This document shows positions 17,587 through 26,117 of a stretch of 57,502 nt of DNA, piece by piece. The notes under the pieces are model-generated. The model was not told the origin of the DNA, did no database searches, and saw only the letters and a program-made list of their open reading frames with translations. The number at the start of each line of letters is the position of its first letter. Positions within the stretch are counted from its first letter, which is position 1. The position numbers and the translations under genes were made by a program. This DNA is from Comamonadaceae bacterium UBA2334 (GTDB lineage Bacteria > Pseudomonadota > Gammaproteobacteria > Burkholderiales > Burkholderiaceae_C): positions 1 to 57,502 of the forward strand of contig DDUQ01000097.1 in the NCBI GenBank assembly GCA_002344885.1. The letters run 5' to 3'.

Positions 17587-17638
17587 GTTTTTCAGCCTCC
17601 AGCGCTTGATTAACAAGCACTGACAGCTACTGTATTTG
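17587..17638 (+). repeat. Dispersed AT-rich repeat, copy 1 (ureB-ureC gap)
   Basis: Core GCCTCCAGCGCTTG, then an imperfect inverted partner CAAGCACT and CAGCTACT, flanked by T-rich and A/T-rich ends. The same architecture recurs at 32411-32466 and in the pair at 48850-48948. It fills almost the whole ureB-ureC gap, so it may affect mRNA structure or stability between the two subunits. I recognise the motif as a short repeat frequent in Comamonadaceae genomes; that attribution is from memory. Confidence 0.65.
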
Positions 17639-17651
17639 AAAGAAGCACCCG

Positions 17652-19409
17652 ATGGCGACCATCAGCAAGCAGGCCTATGCCGAAATCTACGGCCCCACCG
17701 TCGGCGACCGTGTGCGCCTGGCCGACACGCAGCTCATCATCGAAGTGGAGGCTGACCACACCCTGAAAGCGGGCGGCTACGGCGAAGAGGCCAAATTCGG
17801 CGGTGGCAAGTCCATTCGCGACGGCATGGCACAGAGCCAGCGCACACGCGCCGAAGGCGCAGTGGACACGGTGCTGACCAACGCCCTCATCGTGGACCAC
17901 TGGGGCATCGTCAAGGCCGACATCGGGCTGAAAGACCACCGCATCGTGGCCATCGGCAAAGCAGGTAACCCAGATACACAGCCGGGTGTGGACATCGTCA
18001 TCGGCCCCGGCACCGAAATCATCAGCTGCGAGGGCAGCATCGTCACCGCCGGGGGCATGGACAGCCACATCCACTTCATTTGCCCGCAGCAAATCGAAGA
18101 GGCGCTGACCAGCGGCATCACCACCATGACGGGCGGCGGCACCGGCCCCGCCACCGGCACGTTTGCCACCACCTGCACCCCCGGCCCCTGGCACATGGAG
18201 CAGATGCTGCGCGCAGCAGATGCCTTCCCCATGAACCTGGGCTTTCTGGGCAAAGGCAACGCCAGCCTGCCCGCCGCGCTGCGCGAACAAATCGACGCCG
18301 GGGCCATCGGCATGAAGTTGCACGAAGACTGGGGCACCACGCCAGCCGCCATCGACAACTGCCTGAGCGTGGCCGACGAAACCGACACCCAGGTGGCCAT
18401 CCATACCGACACGCTGAACGAATCAGGCTTTGTGGAAGACACCATTGCCGCCATCAAGGGCCGTTGTATCCACACCTTCCACACCGAAGGCGCGGGCGGC
18501 GGCCACGCCCCTGACATCCTGAAAATGGTGGGCGAGAGCTATGTGCTGCCCAGCAGCACCAACCCCACGCGACCCTACACCCGCAACACGCTAGACGAGC
18601 ACGTGGACATGCTGATGGTGTGCCACCACCTGGACAGCTCGATTGCCGAAGACCTGGCCTTTGCCGAAAGCCGCATCCGCAAAGAAACCATTGCCGCCGA
18701 AGACATCCTGCACGACCTGGGTGCCATCAGCATCATGAGCAGCGACAGCCAGGCCATGGGCCGGGTGGGCGAAGTCATCATCCGCACCTGGCAGACTGCC
18801 GACAAAATGAAGCAGCAACGCGGCTGGCTTTGCCCCCCGCCCGAGCGCGCCGCCCTGCCCGGCGGCGCGGTGGAAGCCAACCCGCGCAACGACAACTGGC
18901 GCGTGAAGCGCTACATCGCCAAATACACCATCAACCCCCCGCTGGCGCACGGCATGGCGCATGAGATTGGCTCGGTAGAAGTGGGCAAATGGGCCGACCT
19001 GGTGGTGTGGAAACCCGCCTTCTTTGGCGTGAAACCCGCGCTGGTGCTTAAAGGGGGCACCATCGCCCTGGCCGCCATGGGCGACCCGAATGCCAGCATT
19101 CCCACGCCGCAGCCGGTGCACTACCGCCCCATGTTCGGCAGCTATGGCTCCAGCCTGACGCAAAGCAGCATCACTTTTGTGTCAAAAAGCGCTCTGACGC
19201 TTGATGTAAAAGAAAAGTTTGCTCTTAAAAAACAAGTCATGGCAGTACACGGCATTCGCGAGATCGGCAAGAAAGACATGGTGCACAACGACTATGCACC
19301 CACCATGCAGATCGACGCGCAAACCTACGAAGTGCGCGCCAACGGTGAACTGCTGACCTGCGAAGCCGCCACCGTGCTGCCCATGGCGCAGCGGTACTTT
19401 CTGTTCTGA
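17652..19409 (+). CDS. ureC: Urease alpha (catalytic) subunit
   Basis: 585 aa. Nickel and catalytic residues are present with a constant +5 offset from the Klebsiella numbering: His139 and His141 (DSHIHF), Lys222 for carbamylation and His224 (GMKLHEDWG), His251 (VAIHTDT), His277 (FHTEGAGGGHAPD), His325 (MVCHHL) and Asp365 (SSDSQAMGR). The enzyme should be active. It is about 15 residues longer than usual; the excess lies at about 394-410, a Pro/Ala-rich insert (CPPPERAALPGGAVEA) just before NPRNDNWRVKRYIAKYT. C-terminal MAQRYFLF is canonical. It is convergent with the LtrA gene, and the accessory genes ureE/F/G lie 11 kb further on. Confidence 0.98.
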   Translation: MATISKQAYAEIYGPTVGDRVRLADTQLIIEVEADHTLKAGGYGEEAKFGGGKSIRDGMAQSQRTRAEGAVDTVLTNALIVDHWGIVKADIGLKDHRIVAIGKAGNPDTQPGVDIVIGPGTEIISCEGSIVTAGGMDSHIHFICPQQIEEALTSGITTMTGGGTGPATGTFATTCTPGPWHMEQMLRAADAFPMNLGFLGKGNASLPAALREQIDAGAIGMKLHEDWGTTPAAIDNCLSVADETDTQVAIHTDTLNESGFVEDTIAAIKGRCIHTFHTEGAGGGHAPDILKMVGESYVLPSSTNPTRPYTRNTLDEHVDMLMVCHHLDSSIAEDLAFAESRIRKETIAAEDILHDLGAISIMSSDSQAMGRVGEVIIRTWQTADKMKQQRGWLCPPPERAALPGGAVEANPRNDNWRVKRYIAKYTINPPLAHGMAHEIGSVEVGKWADLVVWKPAFFGVKPALVLKGGTIALAAMGDPNASIPTPQPVHYRPMFGSYGSSLTQSSITFVSKSALTLDVKEKFALKKQVMAVHGIREIGKKDMVHNDYAPTMQIDAQTYEVRANGELLTCEAATVLPMAQRYFLF

Positions 19410-19452
19410 AGAGGTGTTGCACCGGCCCACACCCCCGTCAGCGCGCAGCGGT

Positions 19453-20427
19453 TCAGGTCTTTTCCCGCCCCAACAGCACCAACCCGCCCACAGCCAGCAT
19501 CAGCCCACCCACATACAGCGCACCGCTGCCAAGCTGCAAGGCACCGGGCGCCGCCAGCGCCACATTGCCTGCGGCCATGCTGGCAATGCCCATGTACAAC
19601 GGCACGTGGGCATAGGCCCACAGGCGCAATCGCCGGCCGGCGGTCGCGTCAGACACATGGCGCTCGCCATGCCCTTTCACGCGGTCAAAGTACGCCTGCC
19701 ACAGCACACAACTGAGTACCAACCCAACCCCAGCGGCCAAGGCGGAAGAGCCGTGATCAAGCCCGCCATGATCCAGGGCATGCACCACCGATGCCAGGCC
19801 CTCGCCCAGCAGGATGATGGTGAACAGGCCAAAGCGCTCCGGCAGGTGCTCGGGGTGCGGCGGCACAGCCGCCGTGTGCCGGGCCACCATCCACGGTGAT
19901 GCCAGGTCGAGGGCCAGGGCCAGCCCCCAGCAAACGAGACGCCCTGCTCCGGACAGGCCAATGCCCGCCCCCCAGAGAACGGCTTGTGCCGCATAGAGCA
20001 CAGCGTACACACGGATGAGACCCGCCGCACCGCGCCAACGTCGTTCGTTCAGGTGTGCCAGCACCAACAGCAGCTTGAAGACCGCCATGCCACCACCAAA
20101 CGCCCAGGCCCGATCATCCAACGGCGCCGAAGCCCCGTAGCCCATGAGCGACACCGCCGCAATCTGACCAAAGCCCACCAGCCGCTGGCGGGGAAACTCC
20201 TGGTCAAACCGGGTGGCATGAAAGGTGTGGCCCAGCCAGCACCACCACATGGCCAGAAACGCCACGGTAAACACGGCAGCACCGGACAGGTCGTAATGGT
20301 GGGCATACGCCCCCGAAAGCTGCGCAACCGCCACCACGAACGCCAGGTCGAAAAAGAGCTCGAACCACGTCGCCTTGCGGCCATGTGCGTGCACGGGCAA
20401 ATGACCCGGCTGAATGGATGGCGTCAT
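19453..20427 (-). CDS. Low temperature requirement protein A (LtrA) family membrane protein
   Basis: 324 aa with about nine hydrophobic segments. The N-terminal WFELFFDLAFVVAVAQLS and later RFGLFTIILLGEGLASVV are the family signatures of bacterial LtrA proteins. Listeria ltrA was named for a cold-growth phenotype; the biochemical role is unknown. It is convergent with ureC (43-bp gap) and is followed upstream on the same strand by the NADP oxidoreductase gene, 12 bases apart, so those two probably share a transcript. Confidence 0.88.
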   Translation of the reverse strand: MTPSIQPGHLPVHAHGRKATWFELFFDLAFVVAVAQLSGAYAHHYDLSGAAVFTVAFLAMWWCWLGHTFHATRFDQEFPRQRLVGFGQIAAVSLMGYGASAPLDDRAWAFGGGMAVFKLLLVLAHLNERRWRGAAGLIRVYAVLYAAQAVLWGAGIGLSGAGRLVCWGLALALDLASPWMVARHTAAVPPHPEHLPERFGLFTIILLGEGLASVVHALDHGGLDHGSSALAAGVGLVLSCVLWQAYFDRVKGHGERHVSDATAGRRLRLWAYAHVPLYMGIASMAAGNVALAAPGALQLGSGALYVGGLMLAVGGLVLLGREKT

Positions 20428-20439
20428 GACCCGACCCCG

Positions 20440-21069
20440 TCAACCGCGCCGCAGCACCGAAAACGCAAACTGCCGCCCGTAGCCCTGGCGGAAAGCCAGG
20501 TGAATCCAGGTCATGGCGAACGGTTCCAGGTAGCGAGCGGCCATGAGCGGCCCCATGTCCACGGCGTCAAATCCGATCAGCGTGGCCAGCGCCATCACGC
20601 GCTGGCGGGCATCGGCATCGTCACCACACACTGGCATCATCGGGATGCCACCCAGGTAAGCTGCATGGGCCATGTTCTCGGCCCCCGTGGTGTTGAAGGC
20701 CTTGACCACACGGGCATGGCGCGCGATCCTCGCCAACTCTTCGCCGCCCGAGGTGTGGGTGCCCACGGTCAGGCCCGACAAACCCGGGGCCAGCGGGTTG
20801 GTGGCATCCACCAGAATCTTGCCCTGCCAGTCGGGCACCGACTGCGCGATGGCCTGAACCGCCGCGTGAGGCACAGCCAGTATGACCAGGTCGCTGGCTG
20901 CTACCGCAGCCAATGTGTCGGTCACACGGGCTTGAGCGCCCAGTGCTGACACAGCAATGCTGTATTTGCCAGGGTCAGGCACGCCGAACACCACGGTTTC
21001 ACCTTTTTGGGTGAATGCCCGGCCCAACGCCATGCCGACGTTGCCGGCGCCAATGATGGAAATGCTCAT
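20440..21069 (-). CDS. NADPH-dependent F420-reductase-like oxidoreductase
   Basis: 209 aa. The N-terminal Rossmann motif SIIGAGNVGMALGRAF and the family pattern LVILAVPHAAV, VDATNP, RVVKAFNTTGAENM identify the F420H2:NADP oxidoreductase-like (coenzyme-F420-dependent) superfamily. In proteobacteria that lack F420 these proteins are NAD(P)-binding reductases of unknown substrate. C-terminal WIHLAFRQGYGRQFAFSVL is typical of the group. It belongs to a leftward cluster DJ-1/PfpI - this gene - LtrA, divergent from a LysR gene that is the likely regulator. Confidence 0.82.
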   Translation of the reverse strand: MSISIIGAGNVGMALGRAFTQKGETVVFGVPDPGKYSIAVSALGAQARVTDTLAAVAASDLVILAVPHAAVQAIAQSVPDWQGKILVDATNPLAPGLSGLTVGTHTSGGEELARIARHARVVKAFNTTGAENMAHAAYLGGIPMMPVCGDDADARQRVMALATLIGFDAVDMGPLMAARYLEPFAMTWIHLAFRQGYGRQFAFSVLRRG

Positions 21070-21107
21070 TGCTTGCTCCTGTTCAACAGTTACCGGTACC
21101 TCGAAAC

Positions 21108-21878
21108 TCAGCGACCCAGCGCCTCAACCACCAGGCGCGCCGTTTCCTCGCCCGAGAAGTTCTGCTGCCCGGTGATGAGGTTGCCGTCACGCACCGCAAA
21201 GCCGCGCCACAGGCCGCCCTGCACGTAGTTGGCACCCAGCTCTTTCAGGCGGTCTTCGATGCGCCAGGGCATGATGTGTTGGCCCTTGGGCAACAGGCCG
21301 TAGCTCCACACGGCGTTGTCGGCAAAGTCTTCCTCGCAGTTGGCAAAGCCAGTCACGGTTTTGCCTTGGGCTATCAATTCACCCTGGCTGCTTCGCGCAA
21401 AGGCCAGCACCGCTACGCCGTGGCACAAAGCTGCAGCCACCTTGCCAGCGCCGTGAAACGCAGCGAACTTGGCATGCAGATCGGTGGCCAGCTCGAAGCT
21501 GAACATGGGGGCTTGTCCGCCGGCCACCACGATGGCGTCAAAGGCGGCCACATCGATGTCGGCCACCTTGCGGGTGTGGTCCACCAGCGCTTTCAATTCA
21601 GGCGTGTGGATGAAACCCTGGCTGATCAGGTCAGTCTTGCTGTAGCCGCTGGGGTCATTGGGGTCGCTCATGCCATCGGCCAGGCAGGCACCCCCGTTGG
21701 GGCTGAATACCTCGACTTCGTATCCGGCCTCGGTGAACACGTGGTAGGGGTGGGTCAGCTCGCTCCACCAGAAACCCACCGGCCAGCCCGTGGTGGTGGA
21801 CACCGCCGGGTTGGCGATGACGATGGCCACGCGCTTGCGGGCGGTGGGGTGGAGGGGGTTGGTGTCTTTCAGGCTCAT
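21108..21878 (-). CDS. DJ-1/PfpI-family type 1 glutamine amidotransferase-like protein
   Basis: 256 aa. The nucleophile elbow carries Cys in AALCHGVAVLA (about 151), and FDAIVVAGGQAPMFSF supplies the preceding strand; FWWSELTHPYHVF near the N terminus matches the Hsp31/YhbO-like branch. Members act as deglycases or glyoxalases on methylglyoxal-damaged proteins, or as chaperones, rather than true amidotransferases. It is the first gene of the leftward cluster and divergent from the LysR regulator 95 bases away, a pairing that suggests induction by an electrophile or oxidant. The exact substrate is not visible. Confidence 0.88.
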   Translation of the reverse strand: MSLKDTNPLHPTARKRVAIVIANPAVSTTTGWPVGFWWSELTHPYHVFTEAGYEVEVFSPNGGACLADGMSDPNDPSGYSKTDLISQGFIHTPELKALVDHTRKVADIDVAAFDAIVVAGGQAPMFSFELATDLHAKFAAFHGAGKVAAALCHGVAVLAFARSSQGELIAQGKTVTGFANCEEDFADNAVWSYGLLPKGQHIMPWRIEDRLKELGANYVQGGLWRGFAVRDGNLITGQQNFSGEETARLVVEALGR

Positions 21879-21972
21879 GGTTCGGCTCCAAGGGGTTTGA
21901 ACGTGGAAGCGGAGTCTGATCGGTGCACACGATTAGAAAAATACCTTCCATCAAGACAGTCTGTTGCAAAAT

Positions 21973-22866
21973 ATGGCAACAATGGAACTCACAAGCCTCC
22001 AAGCCTTTGTCAAAGTGGTGCAAACGGGCAGTTTCACCCGTGCAGCCGATGCACTGAACACCCAGAAAGCCCATGTGTCCCGCGTGGTGACCCAGCTCGA
22101 ACGCGAGCTGGGTGTACGCTTGCTGGAACGCACGACCCGATCGTTGTCACTGACGGAAGTGGGGCGGGAATTCTTTGAACGCGCAGTGGGCATCCTCGGA
22201 TCGGTGGACGATGCACAGCGGATGGTCCAGAAAGCGCAGGGAGAACCCCGTGGCACACTGAAACTCACCTGCGGCGTGGAGTTCGGGATGATTGCCGTCA
22301 GCGGGTGGATCTCTGCCTACCTGCAGCGTCACCCTCAGGTCAATGTGGATGCCGACTTCACCAGCCGGGTGTTGGACATGGTGCATGAGGGCTTTGACCT
22401 CGCCATCCGCATTGGCCCGCTGGCCGACTCCACCCTGGCAGCCCGTAAGCTGGGCGAGCTGCACTACGGGTTGTTCGCATCGCCCATGTGCTGGGAGCGT
22501 CTGCCCGCGCCCGTGCATCCGGATCAGCTCACCGAGCACCCTGCCGTGGCGTTCGCGGGTGGCAGCCACCAACCCGTCTGGACCTTGCAACACGGTGACA
22601 CCACTGTCCGCGTGCCACTGCAGCCCAGACTCAAAGCGAGCAATGTGTTTGCTGTGCGCGATGCCGCCGCATCGGCACTGGGCATTGCCCAACTGCCCTT
22701 GATCGTGGCAGCCCCCGCCGTGGCACAGGGGCAATTGGTTCAGGTGCTGGCTGACTGGTCACTGCCGTCGGTGCCGGTGAATGCGGTGTTCGCCAGCGCG
22801 CGCTACCTGACGCCCAAGGTCCGTGCATTCATCGACCTCGCGGCCCAGGCCATGGCCGCACAATGA
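21973..22866 (+). CDS. LysR-family transcriptional regulator
   Basis: 297 aa from the ATG at 21973; a second ATG at 21982 (MELTSLQAFVKVV) is equally plausible, and neither has a clear ribosome binding site. The N-terminal winged helix-turn-helix is FVKVVQTGSFTRAADALNTQKAHVSRVVTQLE, and the C-terminal effector domain runs from about 95 to 290 (GTLKLTCGVEFG, GFDLAIRIGPLADSTL), as in the CrgA/DmlR-like branch. LysR regulators usually control the divergent neighbour, here the DJ-1/PfpI gene and its operon. The 21879-21972 intergenic region should hold the operator; I could not define a confident T-N11-A box. Confidence 0.92.
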   Translation: MATMELTSLQAFVKVVQTGSFTRAADALNTQKAHVSRVVTQLERELGVRLLERTTRSLSLTEVGREFFERAVGILGSVDDAQRMVQKAQGEPRGTLKLTCGVEFGMIAVSGWISAYLQRHPQVNVDADFTSRVLDMVHEGFDLAIRIGPLADSTLAARKLGELHYGLFASPMCWERLPAPVHPDQLTEHPAVAFAGGSHQPVWTLQHGDTTVRVPLQPRLKASNVFAVRDAAASALGIAQLPLIVAAPAVAQGQLVQVLADWSLPSVPVNAVFASARYLTPKVRAFIDLAAQAMAAQ

Positions 22867-22938
22867 AGGTCGCGATTGGCAAACCCAGCAGCCACCCACA
22901 GGCGTTCGGACGCTGCCTCGCGTATCGGAAGCTGAACC

Positions 22939-23337
22939 ATGTCTCATGAACCTACTCACTGGGCCGACGTGCCCCATGCACCGCCTGCCGGCACCTGTCT
23001 GGCCCACCGGGACGACGTGGCCGACGGACAAGTGGTAATGCGTGCCTGGCCACCGGACGGCGATGCCGCCTCGCAGTTTGCCTACCTCATGCTGCGGAGC
23101 GGCGACACCATTCGGGTGTATGTGAACCGTTGTGCGCATTTTGGTGTGCCGCTGGCCAACAAGCAGGTTCACCTGATGTACCAGCCGCACACGCGCATCA
23201 CCTGCAACGTGCACTACGCCCACTACGATTGGCACGACGGGCATTGCCTGGACGGTGAATGTGCCGGCACAGGGCTGCTGCCGGTGCCGGTCAGCGTGGA
23301 TGCGGACGGCCAAGTGTGGGTCGCAGCAGACACATGA
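22939..23337 (+). CDS. Rieske [2Fe-2S] ferredoxin-like protein
   Basis: 132 aa. The cluster ligands are C65-x-H67 (RCAHFGVPL) and C89-x2-H92 (CNVHYAHYDW), the Rieske pattern, although the second box lacks the usual Gly-Trp and is followed by HYDWHDG. There is no membrane segment, so it is probably a soluble electron carrier. No oxygenase or reductase gene is adjacent, so its partner is unknown. The gene lies 72 bases after the LysR stop. Confidence 0.82.
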   Translation: MSHEPTHWADVPHAPPAGTCLAHRDDVADGQVVMRAWPPDGDAASQFAYLMLRSGDTIRVYVNRCAHFGVPLANKQVHLMYQPHTRITCNVHYAHYDWHDGHCLDGECAGTGLLPVPVSVDADGQVWVAADT

Positions 23338-23458
23338 AGGCCCGTGGTTGCATCCATCCCAATGCTCTGCTCAAGTTTTGGGCAGTTCCCGCCCCTGCCT
23401 GCGGCTGTGCATGCGGCGACACTCGCGTTCCGGCAGGTACCGTTGCGCTTCTGGGATG

Positions 23459-24493
23459 ATGTGGATCGTGAATGCCCCTGCACCCACCATCCACATCCGC
23501 CCCCTGACCACTGCCGACGTTCAGCCCTACCGGGCATTGATGCTGCAAGCCTACGATCACCCCGATGCCTTCACATCCACACCTGACGAGCGCGCCGCCT
23601 TGCCAGACAGCTTCTGGCTGCAGCGCCTGGCGCACCCACAGGGCTTGAGCGTGGCATTCGGTGCGTGGCTGGACGATCAACTGGTCGGCGCGGTGACCCT
23701 CGAGTTCAACGAGCGGACACGCACCCGGCACAAGGCCCACCTGGTGGGGATGTACGTTCAGCCCGACGCACAGGGACAGGGCGCGGGCAAACGCTTGCTG
23801 GCCGCCGCACTGGCCTGTGCGCAAGCCCGCCCGCACATTCGCCTGGTCAACCTGACCGTGACCGACGGCAACACTGCTGCACTGGCCCTGTATGGCGGCG
23901 CCGGGTTTCAGGCCTTCGGTACAGAACCCCTGGCCATCCACACCCCGCAAGGCTTCAGAAACAAGGTGCACATGTGGTGCCCCGTCAACATGAACCCCAC
24001 TGACCTTCACATCCGCCTGGATGACCTGACCGACCCCCGCGTGGCCGCCTTCATGGAAGAGCACCTGACCGACATGCGCGCCGCATCACCCCCCGAGAGC
24101 GTGCACGCCCTGGACATGGACGCCCTGCGCCAGCCGCACATCCTGTTCTGGACCGCCTGGAGCCAGCCCGTACCGGAGGCCCGTGCGCCTGAACCCGATG
24201 CCCGATTGCTCGGCACCGCCGCCATCAAACTGCACGGCAGCGGCTTGGGCGAAATCAAGTCCATGCGGACCCACGCCAGCGCACGCGGCCAAGGCCTGGC
24301 CAGTCGGCTGTTGCACCACCTGCTGGCGCAAGCCCGTCAGCGGGGCCTTCAACGCCTGAGCCTGGAAACCGGGGCCGAAGACTTCTTCGCCCCCGCACGC
24401 TCGCTGTACGAGCGCCACGGCTTTGCGCCCTGCCCGCCGTTTGCCGACTACTGGGATGACCCCAACAGCCGCTTCTACACGCTTGAGTTGTGA
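23459..24493 (+). CDS. Tandem GNAT acetyltransferase fusion
   Basis: 344 aa from the ATG at 23459; ATG 23456 and GTG 23468 are alternatives. Two complete GNAT domains are fused. Domain 1 (about 8-175) has acetyl-CoA motif A VGMYVQPDAQGQGAGKRLL and motif B-like NTAALALYGGAGF. Domain 2 (about 180-344) has IKSMRTHASARGQGLASRLL and ARSLYERHGF; it resembles the stand-alone YsnE/PhnO-type acetyltransferases, whose own N terminus (LDDLTDPRVAAFMEEHL) is present. The junction residue is a Met (VNMNPTDLHI), consistent with fusion of two once-separate genes by loss of a stop. Substrates are unknown. Confidence 0.85.
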   Translation: MWIVNAPAPTIHIRPLTTADVQPYRALMLQAYDHPDAFTSTPDERAALPDSFWLQRLAHPQGLSVAFGAWLDDQLVGAVTLEFNERTRTRHKAHLVGMYVQPDAQGQGAGKRLLAAALACAQARPHIRLVNLTVTDGNTAALALYGGAGFQAFGTEPLAIHTPQGFRNKVHMWCPVNMNPTDLHIRLDDLTDPRVAAFMEEHLTDMRAASPPESVHALDMDALRQPHILFWTAWSQPVPEARAPEPDARLLGTAAIKLHGSGLGEIKSMRTHASARGQGLASRLLHHLLAQARQRGLQRLSLETGAEDFFAPARSLYERHGFAPCPPFADYWDDPNSRFYTLEL

Positions 24494-24836
24494 CGGCGAA
24501 GCGCCGTAAGTGAACGACAACTTGCAAACACAAGTTGGTCAGGCAAAAGATCGTTGATCGGCAGTACTGGCCAAGCAGGGCAATCTGATGAAGAGCCATC
24601 AACCAGCTGTGCTGTCTTGCCAATACGCAACATGCGACGCAAGCCATTGCCGCATTGGACCGCTCTGGCGTAGCCAAGTGGGCCCATTGGAAGCGCCAAC
24701 ATGTATGAACTGTGTGTTCCACACCACCATTCTGGTCGCGAACAATCTGATTGTTTGCCCCTGAAGCCCTGCCATGCCGCCATCCCGGCACACAATCTGC
24801 TTGTACACGTCAACCAATTTGGATCAGGTCAGCTGA
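24494..24836. other. 343-bp intergenic region with two small hairpins
   Basis: No gene is supported here; base composition is less GC-rich than the flanks. Directly after the GNAT stop are two small perfect stems: ACGGCG/CGCCGT (24493-24507) and AACTTG/CAAGTT (24519-24536). Neither has a T-tract, so they are weak terminator or mRNA-stabilising candidates. Near the right end, 24786-24801 reads CGGCAC-N8-TGCT, an imperfect sigma-54-like element with the correct GG-N10-GC spacing, 36 bases before the patatin start. Confidence 0.4.
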
Positions 24837-26117
24837 ATGGCAATTTCCAGAAAACCCTACCGAATCCTCACCCTCGACGGCGGAGGCACTTTCGCCCTGA
24901 TTCAAGCCAAGGCTTTGGCCGATCTGTACCCCGGCCAGTGCGGGCACGAGGTGCTCAGCCATTTTGATTTGCTGGTGGGCTGCTCAGGCGGCGCCGTGGT
25001 GGCATCCCTGCTGATTGAAGGTCGTTCACCGAAAGAAATTTTCGAGATGTTCGACACCATCGAAAACCGCAAGCGCCTTTTCGGCGCATTGCCGTGGCAC
25101 CAGTCCATGCTCAGCCACATCACAGGCCGCTTTGGCAATCCCGTCGGCCCGCGATTTTCCACACGCGGGAAGATGAACTTCCTGAAGGACGTGCTGCCTG
25201 AAACGGGAATGCGCCCCCTGCACGACCTTTCGAAAACACTCAACCCGAAGCTGAAAGCGTTCAGAGAACGTCGCGGTGAAAACACCGAACGCAACTTCGA
25301 GGTCATGATCGTGACATACGACTTCGACCGCGACCGTGCCAGGATGCTGCGCAGCAACTGGCAAAGTGCCGCCGCCAATTTTCCCAAACACAAGAACAGC
25401 TCAATCGACCTGGCCGAAGCCGTGCATGCATCCAGCACTGCGCCCGTGAACTGGTTTGACGCGCCCGCGCACTTTGACCACGGCCGCTACTGGGACGGCG
25501 CCATGACCGGTTACAACAACCCGGTGCTGGCGGCGGTGAGTGAGGCCCTGGCTGAAGGCGTGGCGCCACAGGATGTGGGTGTCCTGGCAATCGGGACATG
25601 CGCAGTCAACCTGCCGCCTGCCAGTACCAAAGGCATAGACCAGCGGATGCTGGCGCCGAAAACCAAGGCAACATTCGTGCCGTCACTTGTCAAGGTGGGA
25701 AAGATGATCATTGCCGACCCGCCTGATGCACACACCTATCTTGCCCACCTGATGCTCGGAGGCAAGGTGCCGCAGTCAGCCGACATGTGCCCCATGCGTG
25801 ACACCCCGATCGTGAGGATGAATCCACTGGTGCAGCCAGTTCAAAGCCGAACCCATCCACAACACTACGCAGCACCAGAGGGTTGGACCGTGGCCGAATT
25901 CGAGCGCCTGTTCAAGTTGGACATTGCCTGCATTGAAAACGGTGACGTTGACCTGATCAAGCGAATGTGCGACGGATGGATGCGAGACGAGTGGCACAAC
26001 CAGGCCGTCAGACACGGCGGACAATACCCACCCCCCACTGACCTGCCGGTCGAGCGATGTTGGGAAATTGGCCACAGCCACTACAGCAAAGCCAGGCAAG
26101 CCTGGCTCGGTGTCTGA
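24837..26117 (+). CDS. Patatin-like phospholipase / acyl hydrolase
   Basis: 426 aa. Motifs: oxyanion-hole glycines in LDGGGTFALIQ (14-17), nucleophile Ser50 in the G-x-S-x-G elbow GCSGG, and the catalytic Asp220 in DGAMTGYNNP, so the Ser-Asp dyad is complete. Family members hydrolyse acyl esters of membrane lipids. There is no signal peptide or membrane helix. The last about 100 residues are beyond the patatin core and include WTVAEFERLFKLDIACIEN. The stop overlaps the ATG of the radical SAM gene by one base (TGATG), so the two are translationally coupled. No nucleotide cyclase or other CBASS gene is adjacent. Confidence 0.92.
   Translation: MAISRKPYRILTLDGGGTFALIQAKALADLYPGQCGHEVLSHFDLLVGCSGGAVVASLLIEGRSPKEIFEMFDTIENRKRLFGALPWHQSMLSHITGRFGNPVGPRFSTRGKMNFLKDVLPETGMRPLHDLSKTLNPKLKAFRERRGENTERNFEVMIVTYDFDRDRARMLRSNWQSAAANFPKHKNSSIDLAEAVHASSTAPVNWFDAPAHFDHGRYWDGAMTGYNNPVLAAVSEALAEGVAPQDVGVLAIGTCAVNLPPASTKGIDQRMLAPKTKATFVPSLVKVGKMIIADPPDAHTYLAHLMLGGKVPQSADMCPMRDTPIVRMNPLVQPVQSRTHPQHYAAPEGWTVAEFERLFKLDIACIENGDVDLIKRMCDGWMRDEWHNQAVRHGGQYPPPTDLPVERCWEIGHSHYSKARQAWLGV

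Noticed and set aside
19180..19235. AT-rich segment inside ureC, possibly an inserted dispersed repeat
   Set aside because: The encoded residues (SKSALTLDVKEKFALKKQ) align to the family with no length change, so it is a local composition effect.
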